From Glycine soja (lineage: Eukaryota > Streptophyta > Magnoliopsida > Fabales > Fabaceae), in contig NC_041019.1 of the NCBI RefSeq assembly GCF_004193775.1, forward strand, positions 52,613,928 to 52,677,927: DNA of 64,000 nt, read 5' to 3'. The notes beneath the pieces were generated by a model that was given only the letters and a program-made list of their open reading frames with translations, made no database searches and was not told the origin of the DNA. Numbering within the stretch: the stretch's first letter is position 1; the number at the start of each line of letters is the position of its first letter. Below, piece after piece: positions 12,900 to 24,537 of this stretch. The translations under genes were made by a program, and so were the position numbers.

Positions 12900-14109
12900 A
12901 TGGGATAGTTACGAGTTTTTTATTCTTAAGATATAAATATCTGTAAATAAATTGCTTAAATAAAATGGGGATAAATTAGGTTTCTATTTTTACTTTTTTT
13001 TTAATTTAATGTTAAGGGAAACATTATCAGTACATTTTTCAACTCACATTTTATTATTGGTTTAATTTAATGCTAAAATACATATGAAAGTTTCAAAAAA
13101 TTGATGAGACACACTAGCGAAACTTTCATCGCATAAGTGAGGTGAAAGTCGTAGAAAAAAAATTCATAGAAAAAAATGATATAATTTTTTTGTTTACTTG
13201 GGCTAAAATAGGAATTCATTAGTGTTTTTTTCTTTTTCTTACTTACCTAACAAATTTAATTTCCATTCTCCCCTACCAAACACACAATGTAAGGAGAAAC
13301 GTACAAAAACTAAATTTGATTCATCGTCTCCTTAGGGAGAACGAAGAATGAAATTCATTTCCTTGAAAAAAAATTTGACAGTTTTTCATCGCATATTAAA
13401 CTTTATAGGAATGTTCATATTATTCATTTGTTTCATGTTTGCTTATTTTGACGCTTTTACTATTAATTACTCCAGTTATTTCTGTTTCCATAAGGCCCCT
13501 TTACAGATTGGTATTTCTTTCCTGAGCCTAGTACAATCTACACATCAAACTTCTGACATGTATAAGTAACTGATTTATGACCTTTTTCCTTTTATTAGAA
13601 GTGTATCCTGATTTGACTGTGTAGCAAACAAACAAAGCCTTTGTGTCCGTTCTCTTGCTACAACTGCTGATCTAATTTAAAGAACCGGAAACAAAAAGTT
13701 TGAAAAAAGAATGCAACATCCATTATGGCCACCATTGTTCTTAAGTACTACTTCTTGCAGCTCTTCATGTATAAGTGAACATTTGCGTGCAATTGTAGGC
13801 TTGCTTCCTCATTTTCATTGAACTGCTGAGATTGACAGAACCTCTCCTATTCCAGAAGAAAGCATATATGCATGAAGCAATAACTTAAGAAAGGAACGAC
13901 TGAGCCGAGATAGCTTCAGCAATGGAATCAACTATGTCTTAGTCTCAGACATCCATCCATGCGCGTGCATGAAAACTCCCTCATGTTGGTTGGCCAGGAA
14001 CACATGCAGAAAAATGCTTTTGGGATTAGAACTAATATTAGCTTAAAAATTGAATTAGACCTGTTGCTGATATGAAGATATTGGCAAAATTTGGTTGGCT
14101 TGAGATTCT
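12900..14109. other. Intergenic region between the PPR gene and the EXS gene
   Basis: AT-rich sequence with no exon-like frames. The first part is the upstream region of the PPR gene, and the part after about 13.6 kb is probably 3'UTR and 3' flank of the EXS gene, both on the minus strand. A short open frame at 13348-13569 has no recognisable content. Confidence 0.5.
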
Positions 14110-17100
14110 CTATACATCATGAATGTTGGAACCTAGCAATTTCTCCTCTTCTCTTGGAATTTCTGTGAGTTGAACACCAGACCGCGTGATCTTATTCCAC
14201 TCATTTTCAACTCTAAAAAATACCCACTGGAAGCGTCGAAACATCTCCAAAAGAGTGATAGTAAACACTGTCAGGTAGTTATGGCGGAGATGGGCAGATA
14301 ATTTGTATGTCCAAGAGCAGCGCAGAACAAAGTTGCTTCCAATCACCCAAAAGTATACCTGCGGCTCAGGAATTAGATTTGTCAAATCAGATGAACATGT
14401 GTTACATCTTTGTACTAAGATGCTTCAGCTTCTTACCCATTGTCGACCATATAAAAGGTTGGAGATTAGATTTGGTTTGTTGAACTTGAATATGCGGGAA
14501 AAACCACTGTAAGACAAAGGACAAAAAAAAATTCAATATAAAGTGAAATCAGTGTGATTACTTGTCATAACTCATAAAAATTAGCGTGCAGCATAAAACT
14601 AACATCTAGACACCCGGTGCAATTTTTTTTTATTTCCCATAGATATCATCCTTCAAAGGAAAACCATGTTCGAGGTACAATTGAGCACTAAACACGGGCA
14701 CCTCTCTCAGGGAGGAATCAAAGCTTGATTCAAACTTTCTTCAATATTATTTTTCTTTCATAAAATTTAAATTTTAAATTTTTGTATATGTAATACTTGT
14801 ATCTATGGAAATTGTGAGGTCTGATATTATCAATATGAAAGGGAAAGACGATAGATTTGGTACCTTAAATCCCAATCTCTGGTTATATCCCAGTAAAACG
14901 AATAGAGGGAATTAATGACACTTGAGAGAAGCCACAGTGGCCGATAAAGAGTTGTCCATTTCTCGTGGAGGACATGGTACTTGAGGGCAGAAAGAAAAAT
15001 TACTGGGACTGCCGTTGAATATTTTAAAGCTGGAAACAAAAGCAAATGGTGTTAGAACACTAAGATATGGAGCAAATGCAATCATCACAGCCATTATTTG
15101 AAATAAGCACGACGAAGATTCATTTCTGTGCCTTAGAAGATAACGAGCATTTGCACTTTCAGGACAACCACTCAACCCAGACATCTTACACTTTCAGGAG
15201 AGCAAGGGATAAAGTTACCAAGAGCAATTACCATTGAAGAGACAATTTTTTTCTTTGGTATCTCTGTACTGGCGAAGACATTGGAATAAACGCCATACAT
15301 AAGGAAGAACAAGGGCTATTGGTATTGCAACTGAGTGGCTACCACAAACTGAATCAGCTTCAAGCCAAGCAATTGTCGCGACCTGCATATTATGAAAAAT
15401 AAAAAATAGTGTTCAAAGTCCCTATACCAAAAATATGAAAGGAAACATGTAAATTTGCACCAGCAAAAGATGAGAGAGAATGGAACAATTAGTTTGGATG
15501 AATCTACCAAATATCACTAAAGCTTAGTACCAAGAGATACAAGGTTGACTTGGTGGTGAAGGGAGGAGGAAAGGGGGGAGAGGTTGTGGGTTCAAATCCC
15601 CCCGCTGACAAAAACTAACAACTAACATTTGCTGATTAAAAAAAAACTAAGCTTGGTACCAATTGTATTAAAAAGATCTAAATGCAACTGAGAAGATTAT
15701 AAACATAAAGTAAGATCAATGATAAAAGAAAAGTTCACATGCAAAACAGGTGTGAAGTTTTTAGTTGAATAAAAAAGATTTGATGAGTTATGTTCATGAA
15801 TATAGAAACTTTCATATGCTTATTTTGTATGTATAAATGTCACAAAATTACAATAAGGTTATTATTTCAACTCAGAAGACAGATTAAACTCTAAAATATA
15901 GATGAACCAAAATAGAGATTGACAATTTACAAGCTATATAAAGAAAAATAAAATTTTGCAAACTATACCTGTCTGTTTACCATTCTGCAAACTGAACGTT
16001 CCAAATCTGAAAACACCTGTATGCAATGCACAATTAGGAGCCACAACTAGAAAAAGGAATTGATTATTAACGTTAAAAAACATTGTAAAGATCACAGCAA
16101 CAAGGCTTATTTTTCCAGTAAATAATCAAATTGGTATTGTGGTAATTGAGATATAGCTAAGCACTCAGGAATTGATGTTTATCATGAAAATAGAAGATTG
16201 CACCAAGAAATATGTTATATTAGGCTATTATTTTACCTTTGCCATGGAGGTTAAAATATCAGCCAAGAAAAAGTCGGGAAATGTAATTGGCTGTACAAAG
16301 AAAAGAACCATTATTTGTAAGACAAAATTATAAGCTTTATAAATTTCATGAATGAGAAAATCAACTAACTTATAGAAACTATTAAAATTAACAACCAAAA
16401 ACATCAAAACCGCTGAATCAAACTAGTTGCTATCAGATTTGTAAATTCACATCAATAAACTAAAAACAAAAAATATTGGATGTTTCGGGTGCTTTCTAAA
16501 AGGAACCAATGCAAATGAACACTCAAAATTCCATATCAGGCATGAGAATGAAGAATCTTACCTGAAAAGGGAAAGCTATCCGAAATAATGTCCTCAAAAA
16601 GAAGTACCGAGAGGACAAATAGAAAATATCAAAGGGAAAGATCAAAATTACTGCAACAAGAATGTAGAGAAGCACCTGCAATATCATACGAATGTCAGAT
16701 AATCAGGCACAAATGGCAGACAAATGATTCTCATAAAAAAGGATAAGAGGAAGCAATCCATTTCCTGGCATACAGGAAGAGTAACTTCTAGACTTCTTAA
16801 AAAAAAATAAGACATCAGCTTCCACATGAAATCATAACCAAGAGGCCCCTCCACACCAACACAAAAAATGACAAATCCATGTATGTTTAATTTAATATAA
16901 TGAAAAACAATGTATATCAACGCAAGCCAATAACTATCATACTCAAAGCAGTTACATTCAACTGGAGGAGAGGAGAGAGAAAGCTACAAGGAAAGAATAG
17001 AGCAGATACTAAACTGGTTGAGATGCAGCCAAAGATACTTCCCCATGAGAATAGAGATAGAGGTAAGCAGTCATGCTAGTAGGGACAATGATTGTCATCC

Positions 17101-18365
17101 AAGTGCTACACTGAAAATAACATTAGAGTTGAAGTTAATATAAACATTCATAATGGGTCTATATAGTAGCAGCAGCATCAATCCATGCTATTGACACATC
17201 TTCCAAATCCTTTACTGTAACAAAAATTTAAAGTTGATGCAAAAACAAAGACTGGAGGTTGAACTATATGTCTATCTTTATTGTGACAAGGCTTCTATAA
17301 TCAGTACAATAAAATATAACAAAGCAGATAGAGATTAACAGGTATTTATAAGAGAAACTGAATAAAGGAATACTTTGCAAACCCTATGTAAACTCTGAAG
17401 ATTAACTTGCAGTTGTCTTTACTAAAAGGTCTAGGCAGCAGTATTTTTCATTTAAATATTAGTAAGGTTGGCATGAGATGCCGGTGCACCATCTTGTTGG
17501 GGTTTGCTGATTGCTGATGTGTTAGGCTAGTTGACAGCTGATTCTAGAGTGTCTACAATGTTAATGGAATATTATTGATTTGGAATGGAGACAATCACTT
17601 GCCACTTAGTATGAATTCAATTGTAGGCTAGGAGCAAATTGTGTTTAAACTTTCTACCTACAGTCTCTTTCTCTTCCCCTCTCTGCCTTTGACTAGCCTT
17701 CTACTGTCCCTCCACAAATTCTCTATTTTATATTTTCTAAACTGTTACGACCCATACAAAGGCATAATTTGTTTTTGAGTGCCTAAGCATTTATTACTTT
17801 GATTACCAATATTTTCAAAGCACCAGATACAGGCAAATCCATGGTTGAAATATTGATTTTCAAAATCAAGAATCAAGAAAAAAAAAGTCAAACAGCTTTC
17901 CACTTTGCATTGAATAATGTTTTCTCAAAAAAGAAGGCAAAGCAAAAAACCTGACTACCTTCCATGTCTCTTTGTGACTAAGGTGGTTTTGATCAAGATC
18001 AAAAACCTTGGCATAGCTTACAGTTGATTGTAGAAATACCCACAAATTTGCTCCCCAAAGCCAAACCATCATAGTCTGTATAACAATAAAGTAACAACAA
18101 AAACCATCAAGTAAAGTTCCATAAAAATTGTGCTCAATGTACAACATATATGGAAGAATTAAACCCCAACTCACCACAAGAAGGAGAGGGTTGTAATACA
18201 AAAACACCTCGTATAAAAACAGATCTCGCAAATTTGCATCCATTCTCATGACAGAATCCCAACCAATCTGATGTAAGACCGGGAAAAAGCAAATATTAGG
18301 AGTGGAATAGGTAAGGAAATTATAAGAGATGTTCACCAGAGATGCTCATTGGCATCAGTGAACGA

Positions 18366-18407
<42 letters not shown>

Positions 18408-19190
18408 TAAAAAGACAGGTTCTGACCTTGCAGCAAGTAAGGCCCCATATAAGAAAGAGTGTCACCTGGGAAAAAAAAACATACATATATAGTGTAAAAA
18501 CAGAAATTAAAGAAAGATATCCAATTATAGTAGGAATACAATTAGATTGACAGAGACTTCCACAAATATAAAATTCCAGTCCGCAGAAGAGAATTTCTTT
18601 ATATATTTTTAAAATTGAATTCGTCTAACATTACCAAGGAACATTAGAATAACACAAACATTGCAATAAGGTACAAGTTTACAGACAAAACATACTGCAG
18701 CAAGGTTTCCACATTCAGAAATCATAATGAAAGCTTGTATATATCTATGAGTACAAGCATAATAAATAAATTGCAGAGTGAAGAGGAGAAAGCATATAGG
18801 GCAGAACTTTGAGATATCCAAGCAGGTATAATATTAACAGAAACCAAATAAATATATAGAAAGTTGCTAGCAATGTCATAGCTATCATAAAGGGGTGTGT
18901 TTCGTTTTTTTCCCACTTCATTCTTATTTTAATTTTCTTGTGAGCTTCCGTGAACAGTATCAACATAACATTTTATCAGCTTCCTTTCAAACCTAAGAAG
19001 CATTAAAAAAAAACACTCCAGATAAAAAGACCTTCCAGGCCCTCTGCAAATCAGAAAAAGAAATCCCCCCAAAGAGAGTGGTATCTAGAACCAAATGTAT
19101 GCAAATTGTGTAAGATATACAGACCTTGAACCTCCACAGAAATGTTGGAGATGGCATAGCACTTTGCACAGGTGAAATTATATTCTTCAT
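14110..19190 (-). CDS. EXS (ERD1/XPR1/SYG1) domain membrane protein, 12 coding exons
   Basis: Coding exons on the minus strand, 5' to 3': 19190-19125, 18465-18427, 18267-18175, 18075-17959, 17110-17015, 16675-16562, 16290-16237, 16016-15969, 15382-15232, 15029-14864, 14506-14437 and 14358-14110. All introns are GT/AG, the phases fit, and the sum is 420 residues plus a stop. The protein is multi-spanning. The EXS domain fills the second half, with YSFYWDITRDWDL near residue 302-314 and FRRFQWVFFRVENEWNK near the end. There is no N-terminal SPX domain, so this is the SPX-less plant class related to yeast Erd1, not PHO1. Erd1-like proteins act in the Golgi, in retention of residents and phosphate recycling; a Golgi role here is inference from that family. 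Two SINEs sit in its introns. Confidence 0.9.
15516..15662 (+). mobile_element. tRNA-derived SINE in an EXS intron, with imperfect target-site duplication
   Basis: The body (about 15534-15645) begins with an A-box-like GGTTGACTTGGTGG, carries a clear B box in GTGGGTTCAAATCCC, and ends in an A-run. It matches the SINE at 59830-59936 along its length, including GTTGTGGGTTCAAATCCC and TAACAACTAACA. Flanking copies ACTAAAGCTTAGTACCAA (15516-15533) and ACTAAGCTTGGTACCAA (15646-15662) are a target-site duplication with one indel and one substitution. That suggests an older insertion than its relative. Confidence 0.8.
18367..18405. repeat. (TA)n microsatellite in an EXS intron
   Basis: About 39 bases of alternating TA in the intron between the second and third coding exons, 22 bases from the end of the second coding exon's donor site. 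Confidence 0.9.
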
Positions 19191-20740
19191 TGTATTAGTA
19201 TTATTGTATTATAGGACCTATCAGTGTGATTCTGCAGAACAAAATGAAAATAATTAGCCAAAATGAGTGTGTGAGAATAAAACAAAAGCACAACATCTTG
19301 GGGACAATGAAAGGGGTAGCTAAACACAAATAATTTTTCCTTTTCTCTATGATATTGTAAAGAACATTATTAAAGCACAGCTTAGTGCTATAAAGCTCCC
19401 ACCATTACTGGGTTCTAAGGAAGGATCAGACCCACTGCATGGGTCCTTTTTTTTTATCAGGAATAAAGGTCTTGGCACAAATCAAACCTGTGACCCCTTC
19501 ATGTCACATGATGACAACTCCAACCATGGCACCAAAGCTCCCACAGATTACATTATTAAGCAAATAAAAAAAGAAAAAACATGGGCTAGAACTTATCATC
19601 TTCCACAATACAAGTGAATTTCACACCATAGTCCACCACATGCATCTAGCTTTCAAAGCTCTATTGAACTTGATAATGAATAATCATTGCTAAAGTTCTT
19701 CATCTATATTGTTTTCAGATTTCAGTCTAAATTGCTTAATATTTTCTTCAAAAGTTCAATAACTTCTTGCTTATAGATCATTAGCACCAACGCATGTCAT
19801 TGTCAAAATGTAACCTACTCCACTGTAAATCCTGGCACACATTAACACATGGCAGGCATGAAATCTCCATTTATATCATAATCATATAACAATTTACTGT
19901 ACATAAACTTCTACTGCTAAATTATGTTCAAAAACATAGCAATGGCCTTTGTCTGTCACAACTTGCAAAGGTGGTAAGCTTAACTTTTCTGCATAAAGCA
20001 TGGGCTCTAGGGTCCTTAACATTCTAATGATTAACAGAAATCATAAAATTTATATCATTAATACTTCTATCCAACCAGAAACTCCTAATTGTTATCAATT
20101 TTGGACAGTTAAGCTGAGGTTTTCATATGCTGGAACATACAGAAATAAGGGTATTCAGCTACCACCCCCGCATTATAAATGCTAAATCCAACGCCCCCAC
20201 ATAAAAAGCTAATAAATTCGGCGTGCACCACAGGACAAGCATATCCAATCCTTCAATAAATCTCAACCTTCCTCACATCAAAATTATAACAATAAAAGGT
20301 CACGCAATTGACATGCACGGCAACAGGACCAAATCCATTTTCAATTCCAATTCCCCAACAAATTTCAAACCCAAACAAACACAGCTTTAACAAACCACAT
20401 CACATCACAAAGTTTAAAAACAACAAAAACAGAGTCAAGGCCAAAACCCCACATAACAGAAGCCATCAAAATCAAAACTTGAGAAATACCCAATACCCAT
20501 CATTCAAAGAGCCCAACATCCCCGGAAATTCCAACAATCAGCATCTGAGGCGAAGCAAAAAAACAAAAAACCGAAACTGAATCAGATCAATTAAATTACC
20601 AGTTGTTGCGGTCAGCGAGTGACTCAGATCTGAGAGCAGAATTATGGGAAACATAACAGAAGAGAATGATGATGATGATGTTGCGTCAATCTCAAAGCAC
20701 CTGGCTTACTTGCATTGTTGGCAAGGAGATTTGGTGGAAA
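19191..20740 (-). other. 5'UTR of the EXS gene with a 5'UTR intron
   Basis: On the minus strand a donor-like CAACAACTG|GTAATTT lies at about 20602, within a GC-richer stretch (20600-20780) that looks like a first exon and promoter. A good acceptor, TTCTGCAG, lies at about 19232, some 40 bases before the ATG. These imply one noncoding first exon and a 5'UTR intron of about 1.36 kb. The intron holds a SINE (19403-19533). The intron is inferred from splice motifs only; no transcript evidence is available. Confidence 0.55.
19392..19544 (-). mobile_element. tRNA-derived SINE with perfect 11-bp target-site duplication
   Basis: AAAGCTCCCAC occurs at 19392-19402 and 19534-19544. On the minus strand the insert (19533-19403) starts TTTGGTGCCATGGTTGGAG, an A-box-like tRNA 5' half, followed by a B-box-like CAGGTTTGATT. 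An A-run comes after that, then a 3' part with GTGGGTCTGATCC. The structure, size (131 bases) and orientation are those of a plant SINE. It belongs to a different family from the element at 15.5 kb. Confidence 0.75.
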
Positions 20741-22324
20741 TAAAAAAAAACCGTTGCAGTGGCAGTGTTGTTGTTTTACCCGCCACTCTGTCTCGCTGCT
20801 ACGAAATCCAACGCAATTTCTGAATTATTATGGTTTCCACGGCAGAAAAAGAGAGCAATTGGTTCGCGGTAGATTCATTTGGAAGAATGATTACTGTCAT
20901 GTGATCATATTATTATCACTCTTCTCTTTGGGTGAAAATGGAATACAAAGAAAAAGATGCATATAGATTTGGACAAATTAGCCTATTGATTTGATAATTA
21001 TTATTTTTGAAAATGAAAATTAACACTTTTATGGGTTGTTATGACATTGGAAAATTCAAAAAGAAAAGTCCACATAATGTACTAATTCAGCCTAATTGTC
21101 TTCTACTTTTCAATGTATTTGTTGCGGCATGTAGACAAAATATACACCATCTTACATTATTCTTGTTCTTATCATATTATCATAAAAACAAAGAGTTGGT
21201 TCTAATAATTAATGTTTTTTTAATTATTTTTATTTTTCAAATGTTAAGATGATATAATTTTAATCTCTCATTTTTTCATTGTGTTAATCGAGTTTTAATT
21301 ATTATTTTTTGTGATAATTAGATTTTTTATCAATTTATCCGCTAAAATTTATCAAAATAGGAAGACGTGTTTTTTTCTCCCTCACTTGCAATCTACGTGA
21401 CATTTATGTAGGATGGCAAGTAGCACTAAAGTGTATATGACATGTAAATTTATTCTTTACTAATTTTCTTTTGTGCAATGTTTCAAATTGAGGTTATTAA
21501 ATATGGGATTGGGGATGGAGTTTTCATTGGGCTTATTCTTCCTCTCACTTGAGAGCTTATTTTTCAAACCCTAACAACTTCTTCTTTCTCCCATTTTAAA
21601 GCTTTTTCTCCAAACATTATATTGGAGGTAAAAGTGAGATGTCATATACTTCTATTTAGGTTTGTTGATTGCTTAAGAAAATTTAGTTTAAGTGTTATAA
21701 AATTAAGTGGTAGTATAATGTAGTACCTATTGTTAACTTCCATCAATTGTGCCTATTTTGTTAAATTCATTTTAGTGATCATTGATCAATGTATTTTCCT
21801 ATAAACGTAGTTATTGGTCATGTCACACTTGTAATGGTTGTGTTTAAAGCATTTTGTGCTTAGCCTCATTTTCTCCCGTGTCCTTTCTATGTAAAAAGTA
21901 TATATAATGGTTGCATGAGGATCTAATAACACAAATATAATGGTTGTGTTGTTGTTACATTTTGTTAAACCATTTTAATAAAACAATTGTCAAATTTGCG
22001 AGTTAATTATGACAAATAGTTGTTAATAACATATCAAATTTATGTTTTTAAGGGTTTGGATAGGGTTATATCATGAAATGATATGGCTATATGGATCTAT
22101 TTGAGAACAATAACTCAGTACATTAGTAAATTGGTTAGAAGGAAATTAAACATGACTGATTATAAATTGAACCACTAAAAGAAAACTTAAGTGAACCAAT
22201 ACATCACAATACTATATGATTAATACATTACTGTAAGATTCACTCCCAATATGGTTATGGTTCCACCTTTAAAAAAAATACTTAATATTGTTCACCAATA
22301 AATTCTCTCAGCACATCAAATGTT

Positions 22325-22455
22325 GCTCCAAGTTAACTTGCATTGACTTTAAATATGCATAATATTTTAAGTTGACTTGCGTACTCATAAATTGTTGCCA
22401 CAAGTTAACTTGCATTATTTCTTTAAAAAAAAAAAAGTTAACTTGCATTATTAAG
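22325..22455. repeat. Four copies of a short direct repeat
   Basis: AAGTTAACTTGCATT or a close variant occurs near 22330, 22370 (two changes), 22402 and 22437, separated by unlike AT-rich spacers. The core GTTAAC is itself palindromic. Confidence 0.7.
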
Positions 22456-22849
22456 AAATGCATATGCTTAATATTTATTAAATATGGATTATAATTAATA
22501 ATTTATAATTCAATTAAACTCATATAGGATTAGAAGGATAAATTATACCTAAATTATTATTAAGACATTAACTATTTCACTTGTTACCTTTATTATTGTG
22601 TTTAGTACCTTAATTGGCTTCGATTAAATTATCTTTTTGACTTGGTTTAAATTATATTTTATATTCTTAGGTATTATATTCTTAATTTTGTTTAAAATTA
22701 AATTTATGACTTTGTTTAAATTATAATTCTAACTTTTCTATGTTTTCATATAAATAGTATTTCACTCCTTATTTCATATTTTATTTTATTTTCTATGCAT
22801 GTTAAAGAGTGGAAGTCAAGTCAAATCTTTTTCCTATCTTGTTTATTGA

Positions 22850-23830
22850 TTTTTCCTAGTAGGGATTTGAGAGATCATGATTAAGTTAGAGAAGATCATG
22901 ACTAAAGCAACAAATAGAAGTGATATCGTATGAGTGTCCGATCAAATCCAATACCTAAGAATATCCTTACCCTTTATCATTAGAAGCATTTGTCACTACT
23001 TTATCATTAGAAGAGATCTTTCTAATAGTGCTCGAATACTTAACCTGTCCAAGTACCTAAGTACTATCACCATCTTACCACCCAAGGTGGTTTTCCTATA
23101 GGCAAATACTTAGTACTATCACCACATTATCACTAATGGTGCTCTTCCTATAAGTATTTGGTATTAATTTGGCTTAATCAAATACTTAAGTACTCTCACC
23201 ACCTTATAACAAAAGGTGACCCTTACAAGTACTTAAGTATTTGCCCTAACCAAACACTGAGTGCTCTCATCATCTTAGCACAAAAGGTGACCTTTATAAG
23301 TATTTAGGTATTTGGCCTAGTTGAATACTCGAGCACTCTTATAATCATTTTTTCTTACAAAGGTGACCTTTATAAGTACTCAAATATTGGGCCTATCTAC
23401 ATGCTCAAGTACTCTAATTACTTTGTCACAAAAGGTAAAATTTATAAGTACTTAGGTATTCAGTCTAATCGAACACTTGAGTAGTTCTCATCACTTATCT
23501 AACAAATTACCAAGATTGTCCTACAACAATCATTAGAGGTTGCCTTAAACCACTAATAATGATTAAGAGCACATTGCCTGAGATAACAAAATACTAGGGC
23601 CCATGAATCTGGGGCCCACTAAAGTATATATAAACAATTATGAGAATCTTAAGGTAAGACAAATGTTCATGCTCATTTAATACTCTTATTTATTGTTCTC
23701 AACTAAGACCTTACTTGAATATTATAGTATCTTTGCAAGTATCCCACCCTTTGAACTTCCAATAGTGAATCACAAAGAAAGAAAACCCCAAGGAAGAAGA
23801 CATAAGAAAGAAAGTTATGTCTACTCCCGG
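22850..23830 (+). repeat. LTR-like repeat, copy 1, with internal 70-75 base tandem units
   Basis: The right half (about 23560-23740) matches 53940-54130 in phrase order: ATTAAG..CACATT, GGCCCATG, CACTAA..TATA, TATGAGAATCT, TCATTTAATAC, TATTTATT and CTTACTTGA. The run of a TATA-like motif, then the start of a transcribed stretch ending near TTGCAAGTA, resembles the U3-R-U5 layout of a plant Ty3/gypsy LTR. The left half (22920-23490) is a series of degenerate units of about 70-75 bases, each holding TACTCTCA-CC-CTTA, AAAGGTGACC, TATAAGTACT and TATTTGG. No TG..CA ends, primer-binding site or gag-pol frames were found, so this is at best a decayed solo LTR or LTR fragment. Confidence 0.5.
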
Positions 23831-24537
23831 TATAAAAGTTCATTTTTAAGAATTGCAATATATTTAATTTAATGTAAAAAATATTAAATTTATCAATACA
23901 ATAATCATTACCAAAATTTTGAGGTGAAAATTTTAATTTTTTTTCTTATGATAAATTTATGACTTAATAAAATTAAATAATTGATCAATTTAAATAAATT
24001 TGAACATTAAAAAGTGTCTCTAACTCAGGTTAAGTGAGTATAACTCACCAATGTTATTCTTATATTAAATTTTAGATGAGCGAAAGGATTCAACTCACAA
24101 GAAAAAAAAAATGGATTCAACTAGTGCAATTGAAAATGAGAAGATCAAAATAAAAATAGAATTACATCCTTTCCACATATATATATATAGATCCAACCAA
24201 TGCAATTGTTCAAAAGTAAAATTAAGCCAATATGTTTTTTTTTAAATAACAATAAATATTTTTACTAAAATAAAATCCATAATCATAACTACTATTTAAT
24301 GTATAATTTTTTCATAATATATTATTAAATGAAAATATATAGCTAAGGTGAATTTTCATTTTTTTTTAAATTACAATTAAAATTTTTCATAAACCAATTT
24401 TGATCTCATAGATAATTAGATATGTTCAAAAACTAAAAAATTAATCAATAATTAATTAAAGCCTTGCAAGTTTCAACCTTCACTCCCCCTCGTATCATAG
24501 TAGGCGCAAACCAAAAGCTGAGTTGGTAGTAGTAGCT

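Larger units (their letters stand above)
20780..24537. other. Intergenic region between the EXS and SET genes
   Basis: The EXS and SET genes are divergently transcribed, so both promoters lie here at the two ends. The middle holds no gene. It contains a small cluster of AAGTTAACTTGCATT repeats (22325-22455) and an LTR-like repeat with internal tandem units (about 22850-23830). Confidence 0.6.

Noticed and set aside
14912..15184. 90-residue minus-strand frame overlapping the EXS exon at 14864-15029
   Set aside because: It reads the exon out of frame and runs into the intron; the EXS frame fits both splice sites and the family.
15541..15610. tRNA gene suggested by GGTTCAAATCC
   Set aside because: Only the A and B boxes are tRNA-like; there is an A tail, flanking duplication and a second copy at 59.8 kb, so it is a SINE. 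The other B-box hits in the window likewise lack a cloverleaf.
22920..23490. CRISPR-like array suggested by regularly spaced repeats
   Set aside because: Units are degenerate and the spacers are not unique; this is plant nuclear DNA with an LTR-like context.
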